Shown here one piece after another: positions 46,370 to 56,935 of a stretch of DNA of 64,000 nucleotides (its first letter is position 1; every line of letters begins with the position of its first letter). Where the stretch lies: positions 15,463,473 through 15,527,472 of the forward strand of contig CM119264.1 of NCBI GenBank assembly GCA_051294375.1, read 5' to 3'. Both the position numbers and the translations under genes were made by a program. The notes beneath the pieces were generated by a model that saw nothing but the letters and a program-made list of their open reading frames with translations, did not search any database and was not told the DNA's origin. The DNA is from Paraspadella gotoi (Eukaryota > Chaetognatha).

Positions 46370-47204
46370 GGGTTAAATATAAAGTAAAAAGATTTTAGTA
46401 AATTCGACTTATGTTTTTTTCCAATTAAACTAATTTCCACTCACAAACGATTCCTAGAATTTAATGATCACCAGCTTTATCAAACATGATAACACTATTT
46501 CCCACCCGCACACAAAAAATTTAATTCCAATCCAACCAGCCAATCCACGAGTTATTAGGAGCTTTTTGCTAAGATGGGACGGATGGACGGATTGATTGAC
46601 TAATTAATTATTATTGAATTAATTTATTTTACTAATTGGATTAATTAACTGATTAATATATTTGATTTATTAATACATCCTGCATATACATTTAATATAA
46701 AGGAAAAAGAAGCATAATCAATTAGTAAAACAGGTTTTTTTGTTTTTTTCCATTAAACTCATTTCCACTCAAACTATTCCATCGAAACTTGATTTCCTGT
46801 TCAATCACACATCACACCTTTCCTACCACATAACAATTCCAGGTCAATCACCCATCCACTCATGAGCAATTTGTGTCAAATAGTGAATATATTTTTTTTT
46901 GTTTTTTCCATTTTAAACTCATTTCCACTCGGACGATTCCATCGAAACTTCATATATCCAGCTCAATCACACACTTACCTATCCACACAACAAATTTCAT
47001 TTAAATCCATCCATCCAATCACGAGTAATTGGTGTTTTTTGCTAAGGTGGGACGGACGGACCGGACGACGGACGGACAGACGGAAGCGGACGGACATTTT
47101 TTTTTGCATAATTTATCATAATTCGATGTTCTGAATGATATAAGTGTGTGCCCGACAATTTGAGGGGGCGGACCGACGGACCGAAAAGTGATTTATAAAG
47201 AATC
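46370..47204 (+). mobile_element. HINE C, module 1
   Basis: Three diverged ~160-200-bp monomers (TTTCCACTCACACGATTCCA...CAATCACGAGTAATTGG) are separated by TTAATTAAT-rich DNA. A (GGAC)n microsatellite follows at 47049-47094, then the conserved GTTCTGAATGATATAAGTGTGTGC segment and an N gap where the 3' hairpin should be. Module 2 repeats this. Confidence 0.6.
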
Positions 47205-47229
47205 NNNNNNNNNNNNNNNNNNNNNNNNN
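47205..47229. other. Assembly gap (25 N)
   Basis: Run of N between two ~800-bp near-identical HINE modules, where assembly is expected to fail. Confidence 0.99.
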
Positions 47230-47261
47230 CATCCAATTATGATTAATTGAGTATTTATTGG

Positions 47262-48074
47262 TTAAAATAAGTAAAAAGATTTTAGTAAATTCGACTTATG
47301 TTTTTTTCCATTTAAACTAATTTCCACTCACACGATTCCATAGAATTTATATCCAGCTTTATCACACACTTTCTACCCACACACAAAATTTAATTCCAAT
47401 CCAAACAGCCAATCACGAGTTATTGGAGCTTTTTGCTAAGATGGGACGGATGGACGGATTATTGACTAATTAATTAATATTGATTAATTTATTTCTAATT
47501 GATTAATTAACTGATTAATTATTTGATTTATTAATACATCTGCAATACATTTAATATAAAAGGAAAAAGAAGCATAATCAATTAGTAAAACAGGTTTTTT
47601 GTTTTTTTTTCCATTAAACTCATTTCCACTCAAACTATTCCATCGAAACTTGATTTCCTGTTCAATCACACACTTTCCTACCACATACAAAAATTCCAGG
47701 TCAATCAGCCCATCCACTCATGAGCAATTGGTGTTCAAATAGTGAATATATTTTTTTTTGTTTTTTCCATTTTAAACTCATTTCCATCGAAACTTCATAT
47801 CCAGCTCAATCACACACTTACCTAATCCACACACAAAATTTCATTTAAATCCATCCATCCAATCACGAGTAATTGGTGTTTTTTGCTAAGGTGGGAACGC
47901 GGACGGGACGGACGGACAGACGGACGGACGGGACATTTTTTTTTGCATATTTATAATAATCGATGTTCTGAATGATATAAGTGTGTGCCCGACAATATTG
48001 AGGGGGCGGACCGACGGACGACCAAAGTGAATTATAGAATCGGGATCTGCTGATAAGCAGATCCGACTAAAAAT
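47262..48074 (+). mobile_element. HINE C, module 2 with 3' terminal hairpin
   Basis: Same order as module 1, (GGAC)n at 47890-47935, then TATTGAGGGGGCGGACC and the terminal hairpin TCGGGATCTGCTGATAAGCA GATCCGAC (48041-48067) followed by TAAAAA. Confidence 0.7.
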
Positions 48075-48875
48075 TAATATTAAAAGAAAAGTGATTTTTT
48101 TTCATTTAAAAAATTATAACTCTTTAACCAAGTTTGGAAATGTTTTCGTCAACGATTTTTTATTTGTTATAAGGACATGTTTCGACTCTTCATTCAGCAG
48201 TAATGATGCATTAACAAATTTGTGTTCATTTTACACAAATGTTTGTTAATGCATCATTACTGCTGATGAAGACCTCGAATGAAGAGTCGAAACATGTCCT
48301 TATACTAATAATAAAATCGTTGACGAAAAACATTTCCAAACTTTGTTAAATCTCTATACTCAACGAAGCCGATAACTCTTTAACGAAGCCGAGCCGGCGA
48401 TAACTCTTAACCGATAATCCTTTTTTAAAAATTCTTTCAGCAAAACAAAGGCAATTATTTTTTATTCAATTCGCCATAATTTTTTTACAAAATATTTCAC
48501 GAAACATTGTTTAAAAATATCATTATTTTTTAAAATTTTATCAAAAATTGACCAAAACAATTAGGTTTTAAAATAAATTTTCCTCAGTAAAAAAATTAAT
48601 TTATAATGCGAGGTATGTAACATAGTCAATTTTTTCCACTCTACAAGATAGTTTGGGTTTCGTCCCTCTAGCAATAAAGCTTTTAAAGATATTTAGCAAA
48701 AAGTCCATTTTTTTCATTTTTTCAAAGTTGGCAGCATTTACTGTAAATTTTTTTCGAAAAAAAATGTTCAAAAAATTCATATGATGTATGGGCACCTTTT
48801 TCACAATACTCGTTTTTTGATTTTTCAAACTTTTCATATATGGTAAGGTCTACTGAGTAATTTTTTAGATATAAC
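48032..48875. repeat. Right arm of the large inverted repeat
   Basis: Reverse complement of 45005-45838, with its own palindromic insert at 48131-48343. The outer edge is GGTAAGGTCTACTGAGTAATTTTTTAGATAT. Confidence 0.8.
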
Positions 48876-49240
48876 GTATATGTTCTCGAATTTTTTGTAT
48901 GTATTAGATATATTTTAAGCATTAAATTCTCCATTAAGAATCTTTTCCGCAAAAAAGCTGACATTGGAGGGAAACATTAATCTTTGTTGATGCTTCCCAT
49001 CCTTTACACATGAAAGAGGCGTGTTTTTTTAATTTGTCAACCTTTAGTATGTTTATCATACTGTTAAAACTATTAAAATGAGTTATAACACCGTTGTTTT
49101 TAGTTTCAAATAAAACGCCACCTCACAAATACTCACAAATTAAAAAGTGACTTAAAAATTTTTTTTGCAGCATAAGTATTAAATATTTTTCACCTATCTA
49201 ATTTTTTTCCGACCCGGTACCCGAAGCACCGTTCATATTC
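48876..49240 (-). repeat. Inverted fragment of the 12.8-13.1 / 38.2-38.5 kb repeat
   Basis: GCAAAAAAGCTGACATTGGAGGG..., TTTTTTAATTTGTCAACCTT..., GCAGCATAAGTATTAAATATTTT and GGTACCCGAAGCACCGTTCAT are reverse complements of the region around 12790-13045. A third copy shows that this AT-rich block is a dispersed repeat. Confidence 0.65.
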
Positions 49241-49544
49241 TCTGATAGATTGAGTTGAAATTTTGTGTGTGGGTAGAAAAATGAGTGACGAAGCTTGATA
49301 TAAAGTTTCAGTGGAAACTTACCAATGGAAATGAGTTTAAATGAAAAAAGTCACATTTACTTGAATCTTTTTATTTATTTTAACCCATGATAGATTGAGA
49401 TGAAATTTTGTGAGCCGGTAGGAAAGTGAGTGAAGAAGCTAGATATAAAGTTTTGACGGAATGCAAGTTGAAAAAATGATGCTAGTTGAAAAAATGATGC
49501 AAGTTAAAAAAATCTTAAAAGCATAAGGATCGTTGCTATTGCAT

Positions 49545-49548
<4 letters not shown>

Positions 49549-49605
<57 letters not shown>

Positions 49606-49650
49606 GAAAGAAAGAGAGAGAGAGAGAGAGTGAGAGAGAGAGAGAGAGAA
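49549..49650. repeat. (GA)n microsatellite
   Basis: About 100 bp of nearly pure GA; further GA tracts are at 49977-50015, 50170-50235, 50281-50302 and 50464-50490. Confidence 0.95.
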
Positions 49651-50334
49651 GGAGACCTGAAATAAAAAAATCTTAAGACTCAAGATCGAGCCAGAGCCCA
49701 CTATCAAAGAAAATTAATGAAAAAACCCGGGAAAAAAACGAGTGAATCATGCGATAACGAATTATTGATGTAATAGTAATTGATTGAGGTAATACTAATT
49801 GATTGATGTAATAGTAATTTATTGATGTAATAGGAATTGATTATTGATTCGATGATAATCAATTATTGATGCGATGATAGTCATTCACTGCTGTGATGAT
49901 ATTCATTCACTGATGCGATGATTGTCATTCATTGATGCGATTATAGTCAATAAAACAAACAAATGCGTATATAAGTGAGAGAGAGAGAGAGAGAAAGAAA
50001 GAGAGAGAGAAAGAGAATAAATCCACGAAAATCTCGGATGAAAATATGGGATTTTGTATTGAAAAAAAGCGCGGAATAAATGGTAATAATAAAAAGTTTT
50101 TAGAAGGAAAAAAATAATCAGAATTTTTCAAAAAACAAACGATCACGCAAGAAATCGGACAGAGAGGGACAGACACAGAGAGACAGAGAGAGAGAGAGAG
50201 AGATAGAGAGAGAAAAAGAGAGAGAGAGACAGCCGCTGCAGAGAAAAAGAGAGAGAGAAAGAGCGATATATAATAATTAAAAGAGAGAGAGAGAGAGAGA
50301 GAAGCTCTACAGCCCCTTTACTCGTTAAAGAATC

Positions 50335-50425
50335 AGCAGTACCTATGGCGCCTGACGTAGCGTACCCAAAGGACCCGGGTTCGCACCCTGTTCGCCGGCA
50401 TCCGTTTTTACATTTAGTGAGCCCA
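50335..50425 (+). mobile_element. tRNA-derived SINE head
   Basis: ATGGCGCCTGACGTAGCGTACCC is followed by AAAGGACCCGGGTTCGCACCC, a good B box with flanking T-arm complementarity. GA-rich DNA flanks both sides. Not a complete tRNA. Confidence 0.5.
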
Positions 50426-50455
50426 CATTATATCTAAAAATTTTTTTTGTAAAAA

Positions 50456-50486
<31 letters not shown>

Positions 50487-51043
50487 AAGAAGCTGGACAG
50501 ACGCTGCAGAGCCGGAACTCGTTTTTAGACAAATCAGAAGAAGCAGTGACGGAGAAAAAGAAGAGAGAGAGAGAGCGACATATATTAAAAAAAAGAGGAG
50601 AGAGCGACATATAATTAAAACGTTTTTGTTTTGTAAATAAAACAAAAACAAATACGAATATTGATATGAAACATGAGAATTTTAAAGATCTTGATGATTA
50701 GAAGCCATATATGAAATTTCAACTCCCTATGATATCACACTTTCAGAAGCCATGATTGCAAAAAAGCGTGACCGAAAGCTAAACCGAATCAAAATCTAGC
50801 AGGACGGGCTTTGCCCGCCTGGCTCGATAAAGAGATATTGTTTTGTTTGATAAAATGTAAACAAAACATTTAATAACTGTCCTGACTCAATTTTAAGGAC
50901 ATCGATGATGACAAGCTGAATATAAATTTATAATTAATTATTAAAATTAATAAATTAATCTATTAATTAATTAATCTATTAATTAATTAACTATTAATTA
51001 ATTAATTAATTATCGTAGGCAGATCCGACATTGTTTCTCACTC

Positions 51044-52088
51044 AAACTTATTTAATAGGTTTGAACTAAGCTAAAGAGAAAAAGGGAATGCACTTTTTTC
51101 AGAGTAAATAAAAAAAATAGTAAATTCTGATTTGACAATGGGTAACTTTAATATTTTGTCTCACCAGGTCATTAAAGTTTTTTTTTAAATTTTTATCATT
51201 TTATAAATGGAATTATGACTTTAAATAAGGTAGTTTTTGAATTTTTTTCTATATAAAAAGAAAAAGAAAAATTGACAAAAAGCGATTAAGATGATTAAAA
51301 ATTGATAAAATGAGGACAAAAAAGAGTAAAATTAATGAATGTTAAATAACTGGAAAAAGAGTTGCTTGGTGCTTGCCGGTCGAGAAAAAAAAAGGTTTAG
51401 TGCCAAAGAAGAAAACTAGTTATTCTGTTTTTTTGTTATCTATTCATGATTTAAAGTTAATAATTAAGTCTATTGTAAATAGTCGATTTTAGTTTTAAAA
51501 TATAATTTTTAATCATCTTTGATTTTTATTAATTTCACTATCTTTATTTTAGTTGATGAATTTATCAACAAGTCGGACTCTATTCTTAAATTTTATCAAG
51601 CAAGCTTAATATATTTTTCCAAGTCTTTTACAACTTTTGATCTAAGCAATTATATTTAACACAAATTATAATTCAACTCAGTTCTGGAGAAACTAGCTTG
51701 ACAAAGGTAATTTAGAAAAAAAATAGAATAACTAGTTTTTTTTCTTTGGTACTCTGATGAGGACTTTTTTTTTTCTCGATCGGTAAGCAGTGCACAGCAA
51801 CTCTTCTCTTCAGTTGCTTTTTTTTGTCTTAATTTATCAATTTTTAATCATTTAATCGTCTTTTGTCAATTTTTCTTTATATAGAAAAAAATTTAAAAAA
51901 CTACCTTATTTAAAAGTCATAATTCTGATTATAAAATGATAAAATTTTAAGAAAAAACTTTAATGACCTGGTGAGACAAAATATTAAGCTACCCATTGTC
52001 AAATCAGAATTTACTATTTTTTTTTATTTACTCTGAAAAAGTGCATTCCCTTTTTCCCTTTCAGCCTAGTCAAACCTATTAAATAAAA
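51044..52088. mobile_element. Palindromic TIR element, ~1.04 kb
   Basis: Left end TTTAATAGGTTTGAACTAAG and right end CAGCCTAGTCAAACCTATTA AA are inverted. The inverted similarity (AAAGGGAATGCACTTTTTTC, CTGATTTGACAATGGGTA, CACCAGGTCATTAAAGTT) extends about 350 bp on each side, around a loop near 51400-51700. Possible TA duplications flank it. No coding frame: a long-TIR non-autonomous element. Confidence 0.65.
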
Positions 52089-52089
52089 A

Positions 52090-52610
52090 TAAATTATTAA
52101 GAAAAGTGATTTTTTTTAAATTTTAAAAATTATAACTTTTTTAACCAATAATCCTTTTTTAAAAATTCTTTCAGCAAAACAAAGGCAATTATTTCTTTAT
52201 TCAATTCGCCATAATTTTTTTTACAAAATATTTCACAACATTGTTAAAAATATCATTTTTTAACAGTTTTATCAAAAATTGACCAAAACAATAGGTTTTA
52301 AAAAAAAAATTTTCTTAGTAAAAAACTAACTTAATTTATAATGCGAGGTATGTAACATAGTCAATTTTTTCCACTCTACAAGATAGTTTGGGTTTCGTCC
52401 CTCTAGCAAATAAAGCTTTTAAAGATTATTTAGCAAAAAGTCCCATTTTTTTTAACCAATTTTATTTTTTTTCATTTTTTTTCAAAGTTAGCAGCATTTA
52501 CTGTAAATTTTTTTTTGAAAAAAAATTCATATGATATATGGGCACCTTTTACATATTTTGATTTCAAAACTTTTCATATATGGCAAGGTCTATTACTCAG
52601 TTAATGAGAT
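52090..52610 (-). repeat. Third copy of the inverted-repeat arm, lacking the palindromic insert
   Basis: AGAAAAGTGATTTTTTT...AACTTTTTTAACCAATAATCCTTTTTTAAAAATTC... through TTCATATATGGCAAGGTCTATTACTC parallels 48085-48870 without the 48131-48343 palindrome and its flanking GAAGCCGATAACTC repeats. Confidence 0.75.
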
Positions 52611-53089
52611 TAGATAAACAATCATTGAAGAAACCATGTCTTACCGTGTTTTTAACTCATAGAAATTTACCTGGGAAGTTCTAAGTGATAAGAAGGAGAT
52701 AACTTGAGACTACCGTTTTTTTAAATGAAGTAAGCTTCATACTAACTAATGAGATCAAGAAAGATGGTAATTATTGAAGTTCAGATTTCGTTGTTTAAAG
52801 ACATCGATCATACGTGGAGCCTAATCAGATGATAAATGACGATAATTCTTCCAATTTGTGATCCTCACTGATCATAACAGATCGTACCATAACAAATCAG
52901 TAATAAAAACAAATAATTTTTTAACTTGCATCATTTTTTAAATTCGCATCAATATTTCAACTTGCATCATTTTTTCAACTTCCAAAATTTTTGCAACTTG
53001 CATCATTTTTTCACTTTAATTTATTAATTAATAAATCAATTAATTAATAAAATTATGAGAAAGCTTAAACAATAAAAATTCAAGACAAC

Positions 53090-55303
53090 TTGACTTTGGT
53101 TTTTTCCATGAAAACTCATTTTCACTCGCAAGATTCCATCGAAACTTTATATCAAGCTCAATCATACACTTCCCTACCCACACACAAAATTTCATTTCAA
53201 TCCAACCATCCAATCATAGTAATTAGAGTTTATTGCTAAGGGGGGACAGATAGATGGACATCATTTTTTTTTGCATAATTTATAGAGCTCCCAGAAATAC
53301 CATGCATTTTTGAAAGTTCCTGATACCTGCAATGTTTCTTGTGCCAAATTTAGTGGAGAAAACGAATATCACAATAAAAAATTTCCCTGAATGTTCTTCA
53401 AGGATTTTCCACGCCAGTTTTTGCGTCGAACCACTTCCGGTTTTAAAAATTCAGGATTTTTGGAAACAAATAAGCTGTTATTCAGCCAAAATACTTGAAT
53501 TAATCAAAATGAAGTTACCAATAACCTTAATATTACATTTTTTGTTTTGGTTTATAAATAAGGTTATAAAAATATTATCACAAAAGACTTCAAGTTAAAA
53601 ATTCAGAATTTTTAAAGCCAAATTTGCCCTGACCAAACCATTCCACTAATTTTAATAAAATTTTACTACCTGGTTAAACAAATAGAACTGTCTAAGGGAT
53701 TTTAAGTCTTTAATTTTTAAACCAAGATATTCGCCTTTAAAAAGTTTACTAAGTGATGCAAAAAGAAAGTATTAAAGACTTAATGTTAATCAGTTTCACT
53801 GGCTTGGGTAGCTAACCTAACCCTAGCCATAACCCTAACGTGGGGTTCCTGTCTCATGCCAAGTCTAAATCTCCCCTAACCTTAACCTAAGCTAGTGAAC
53901 TTCCTGCTCAACCTTAACTCCAAACCGGTCCCTGATCCAAACCCAAACCAGTTTCCCTGGCTGGTGACATGTGCAGAGACCCACTTCCTTAACCCTAACC
54001 ATAACCGAGGCCTTCTGTTTTATATTATGCCAAAACTCTAACCCTTTATCACTCCAGAGCCTCTCCACCACCCCTCACGTCAGCCTGAGGTTCACCTCTG
54101 AGCCTCAACTCTAACATTAACATCTGTCATGCAAGCCTCTCCCTCAACAATATCACTAGCTCAGGCATTCTTGCTTCCTGGCCATCAATAAGGCCAAACT
54201 TTAATCCTTAATTTCCTTCTCCAGTACCATCCCTAACCCTAACCCAAGCTTGCTGTCTTTTTCTGAGCCTGTCCAAATTGCAAAATCGCATTACTTAATC
54301 ATGGCAAACTGGCCAATAGGGTGGAGTGATGAAAAGATTGAGCGATGGAACAATGTTTTTTTGCTGCCTTTGTATATGTAATATAAAATAATTAAGCCCT
54401 TTTTCAAAAAAAAATTGCATAACAGTATCATTAATTGAATTTTTTTTATAGTAATATCCTTATAAAAGAATAAAATTTCAAAATCATATTTTTTTAATTT
54501 TAAGAACAGTTTTGGATTCGCCGGAAAAAACTGAAAAACTTTTGTAAAATATGATACATGATATTTTTAGGTTAAAGCTGCGAAAAATGACCAAAATGTT
54601 TCATAATATAATAGTTTCTACGACAAAGTGTAAAAAAGTGAATTTGACCTGTTTTTTTTATTTTTGACGCTGAAGATATTAAAATTTTTTATAACATATT
54701 TTATATTTTTGATCTAACTTTTTATAAAGAATCAGAATCTTTAATAAAAATTAAAAAAAAAATATTTTAAAAATTTATGATTTTATAAGAATATTATTAT
54801 AAATATATTGTAATAAATGATACTGTTCCTCAAACAATATAAGCAAAATATTTTTTATACTCCTTAATCATATTATCTCATATCTAAATATCCTTGTTTG
54901 ATCACTCAAATCAAATTTATGTTCCCCAGTGCTCCACTCTACTGGCCAAATAATAAATTTGCTGTTAGCTATATTTGTGCCATTAAGGTTGAGTACCTTA
55001 AGGTTAATTTTTAAGTTAGGAGTAGGGCAAGGCTTGGTGACAGACAGGAGGCCTGAATAAGGGTTAAGGTTGGGAAAGGTACTAGCTAAGGATTTTAGGG
55101 ATTAAGGTTTAGTCTTGGCAATGGTTATAAGGCTAGGTTAGGATTGAACTTTCACAAATGCATTGTATTTCTGGGAGCTCTAATAATTTATCATAATTTG
55201 ATGTTCTGACATGATTTAAGAGATTGCCCGACAAGATTGAGGGAGGGACCGATGGACCGACAAAGCGGATTATAGAGTCGGGATCTGCTCCGACTAAAAA
55301 GTT
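53090..55303 (+). mobile_element. Helentron-like element (HINE E), split by hAT-like copy 2
   Basis: The monomer is at 53098-53225, degenerate GGAC microsatellite at 53241-53262, then TTGCATAATTTA. After the insertion (53283-55182) the element resumes ATAATTTATCATAATTTGATGTTCTGACATG, GCCCGACAAGATTGAGGGAG and the 3' end GTCGGGATCTGCTCCGACTAAAAA (55277-55301). The 3' hairpin is shortened. The end lies 55 bp upstream of an exon. Confidence 0.7.
53283..55182. mobile_element. Non-autonomous hAT-like DNA transposon, 1.90 kb, copy 2
   Basis: Starts TAGAGCTCCCAGAAATACCA and ends TATTTCTGGGAGCTCTA, flanked by the 8-bp duplication ATAATTTA (53275-53282 and 55183-55190). The left arm is long (to about 53770); the right arm is mostly lost. 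The core again holds CTAACCCTAACC in its left half and TTAGGG/TTAAGG words in its right half. An additional ~650-bp AT-rich insert (about 54310-54950) interrupts TGGCCAA/GGCCAAATAA relative to copy 1. Confidence 0.8.
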
Positions 55304-55357
55304 TGTTCACTTTTATAATTTTAGCCTTACCGCACTCCTTTACTGTACTGATTGCAG

Positions 55358-55663
55358 ATAGCGCAACTCCTTCACGACGCCGCGCAAGTGTACGCGCCTC
55401 TGAGACCCTTCGCCGTAATGTCATTGAGGCGGGCGAAGACGACGACTACCGCGTATACGATGACGAAGACGACGATCCAGATTTTCAGACTGGCAACGTA
55501 TCTTCTAAGAAGCGCCTCGATTTTGGTGAAGCGCCCCAAAAATCTAGAAAAAAGTCTTGCGAAGATACCGCCCTCTTTGAAGACTCGTTCGGTGCCGACT
55601 TCGGAGAAGAGGAGCCGACTTCGATCAAACAAGAGCAGAAACCAAAGCTGTCTTCCTTTGACT
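55358..55663 (+). CDS. Exon of C2H2 zinc-finger gene (acidic segment)
   Basis: Acceptor TTTACTGTACTGATTGCAG and donor GACT|GTAAGA, 306 nt, phase 1 at both ends. It encodes a basic start (SATPSRRRASVRASETLRRN) followed by acidic stretches (EAGEDDDYRVYDDEDDDPDF), a KKRLDFGEAPQKSRKK nuclear-localisation-like cluster, and FGADFGEEEPTSIKQEQK. TSIKQEQ suits a SUMO-acceptor motif (hydrophobic-K-x-E). Clean frame, GC-rich against AT-rich flanks. It sits in a ~475-bp gap between two HINE elements. The last base pairs with the first two of 60765 to continue the reading frame. Confidence 0.8.
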
Positions 55664-56008
55664 GTAAGAATCTATTTGTTGTTGAAGAGACATCACATGC
55701 ACAGGAGATAATTTTTTTTTTATTATTAATACCAAAAACAGTATTGACAAAATTAGAAACAGTATCAGTGTAAAAGACTAGTAACAAGTTTGAGCAAACA
55801 ATGTCGGATCTGCCGACGATAATTAATTAATTAATTAATCGATTAATAAATTAGTTAATTAATTTTAATATGTAATAATTAATTTTTAAATTTATATCAA
55901 CTTATCATCATCGATGTCCTTAAAATTGGGTTAGGACAGTTATTAAATATGTTTTGTTTACATTTTATCAAAACAAACAGATATCCTCTATTTTATTTTA
56001 TGTCTCCT

Positions 56009-56059
<51 letters not shown>

Positions 56060-56244
56060 ATGCAATTGCGACAATCTTTATGCTTTTAAGATTTTTTTAA
56101 CTTGCATCATTTTTTCACATTAATTAATTAATTAATTAAACATTTATTAGTAATCATTAATATTAAAGATTCAAATAAATGTGACTTATGTTTTTTCCAT
56201 CTAAACTCATTTCCACTGGCACAATTCCGTCAAAACTTAAATTA

Positions 56245-56935
56245 TTATATATTAATAAATATTTAAAAGCTTCAGTGCAACAACCCAATGAACTATTCAA
56301 AAAGTTACATTGAAAATCGATAGTAGTAAAAAGGGAAAAAAAATTTTAAAGAGAACTAGAATATATAAAAAGTTGCAATTTTGGCCCGCCTTACTAGATA
56401 TTAGGCCAACAGGTTAAAAACTAAGATTCTCTCAAAATAATAATGGTTAAGCGACTATTAAATAATATGAAAATAAAATAATTTTAAATTGCTTATCAAT
56501 TTTTTTTATAGATTCTGATAAGACTTTAAAAGTTGGATAAAGGTTATTAATACAACTTTTTAAAATTTTTTCGTTTTATTAATAAAAATTTAAATAAATA
56601 AAATTCAGCCAATAATGATGATGATGATGATTTTTTAAGGTTTTCTTATTTTTAACCAATTTATTGTCAAAATTTAAAAAATTATAGTACTAACTTTCAT
56701 TTAACTTTTTAAGCTCTACAAGAACCCGTTCTTAAAAAAATTACATTTTAAAAAATTTTTTTATCATTTGTTATATATTAATAAATATTTAAAAGCTTCA
56801 GTGCAACAACCCAATGAACTAATTCAAAAAGTTACATTGAAAATCGATTTAGTAGTAGAAGGAAAAAAAAAATTTTTGAAAGAACTAGAAGTTATAAAAA
56901 GTGTTTTGGCCCGCCTTACTAGATATATTGCATGT
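56245..56935. repeat. Two ~160-bp direct repeats 525 bp apart
   Basis: ATTAATAAATATTTAAAAGCTTCAGTGCAACAACCCAATGAACT through GGCCCGCCTTACTAGATAT occurs at about 56249-56402 and 56774-56930. A (GAT)n run lies between (56612-56635). Confidence 0.75.

Larger units (their letters stand above)
49241..51050 (-). mobile_element. Helentron-like element (HINE D), reversed
   Basis: Reversed monomers occur at 49250-49335 and 49385-49465 (AGATTGAG(A/T)TGAAATTTTGTG...AAATGAGTTTAAATG), followed by long GA tracts, GATG-type repeats (49740-49940) and TTAATTAAT DNA. The 5' terminus is at about 51015-51050 (GGCAGATCCGACATTGTTT). A tRNA-like SINE head (50345-50420) has inserted within it. Confidence 0.5.

Noticed and set aside
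50345-50420. A functional tRNA gene
   Set aside because: B box is good but the acceptor and anticodon stems do not close; it is treated as a SINE head.
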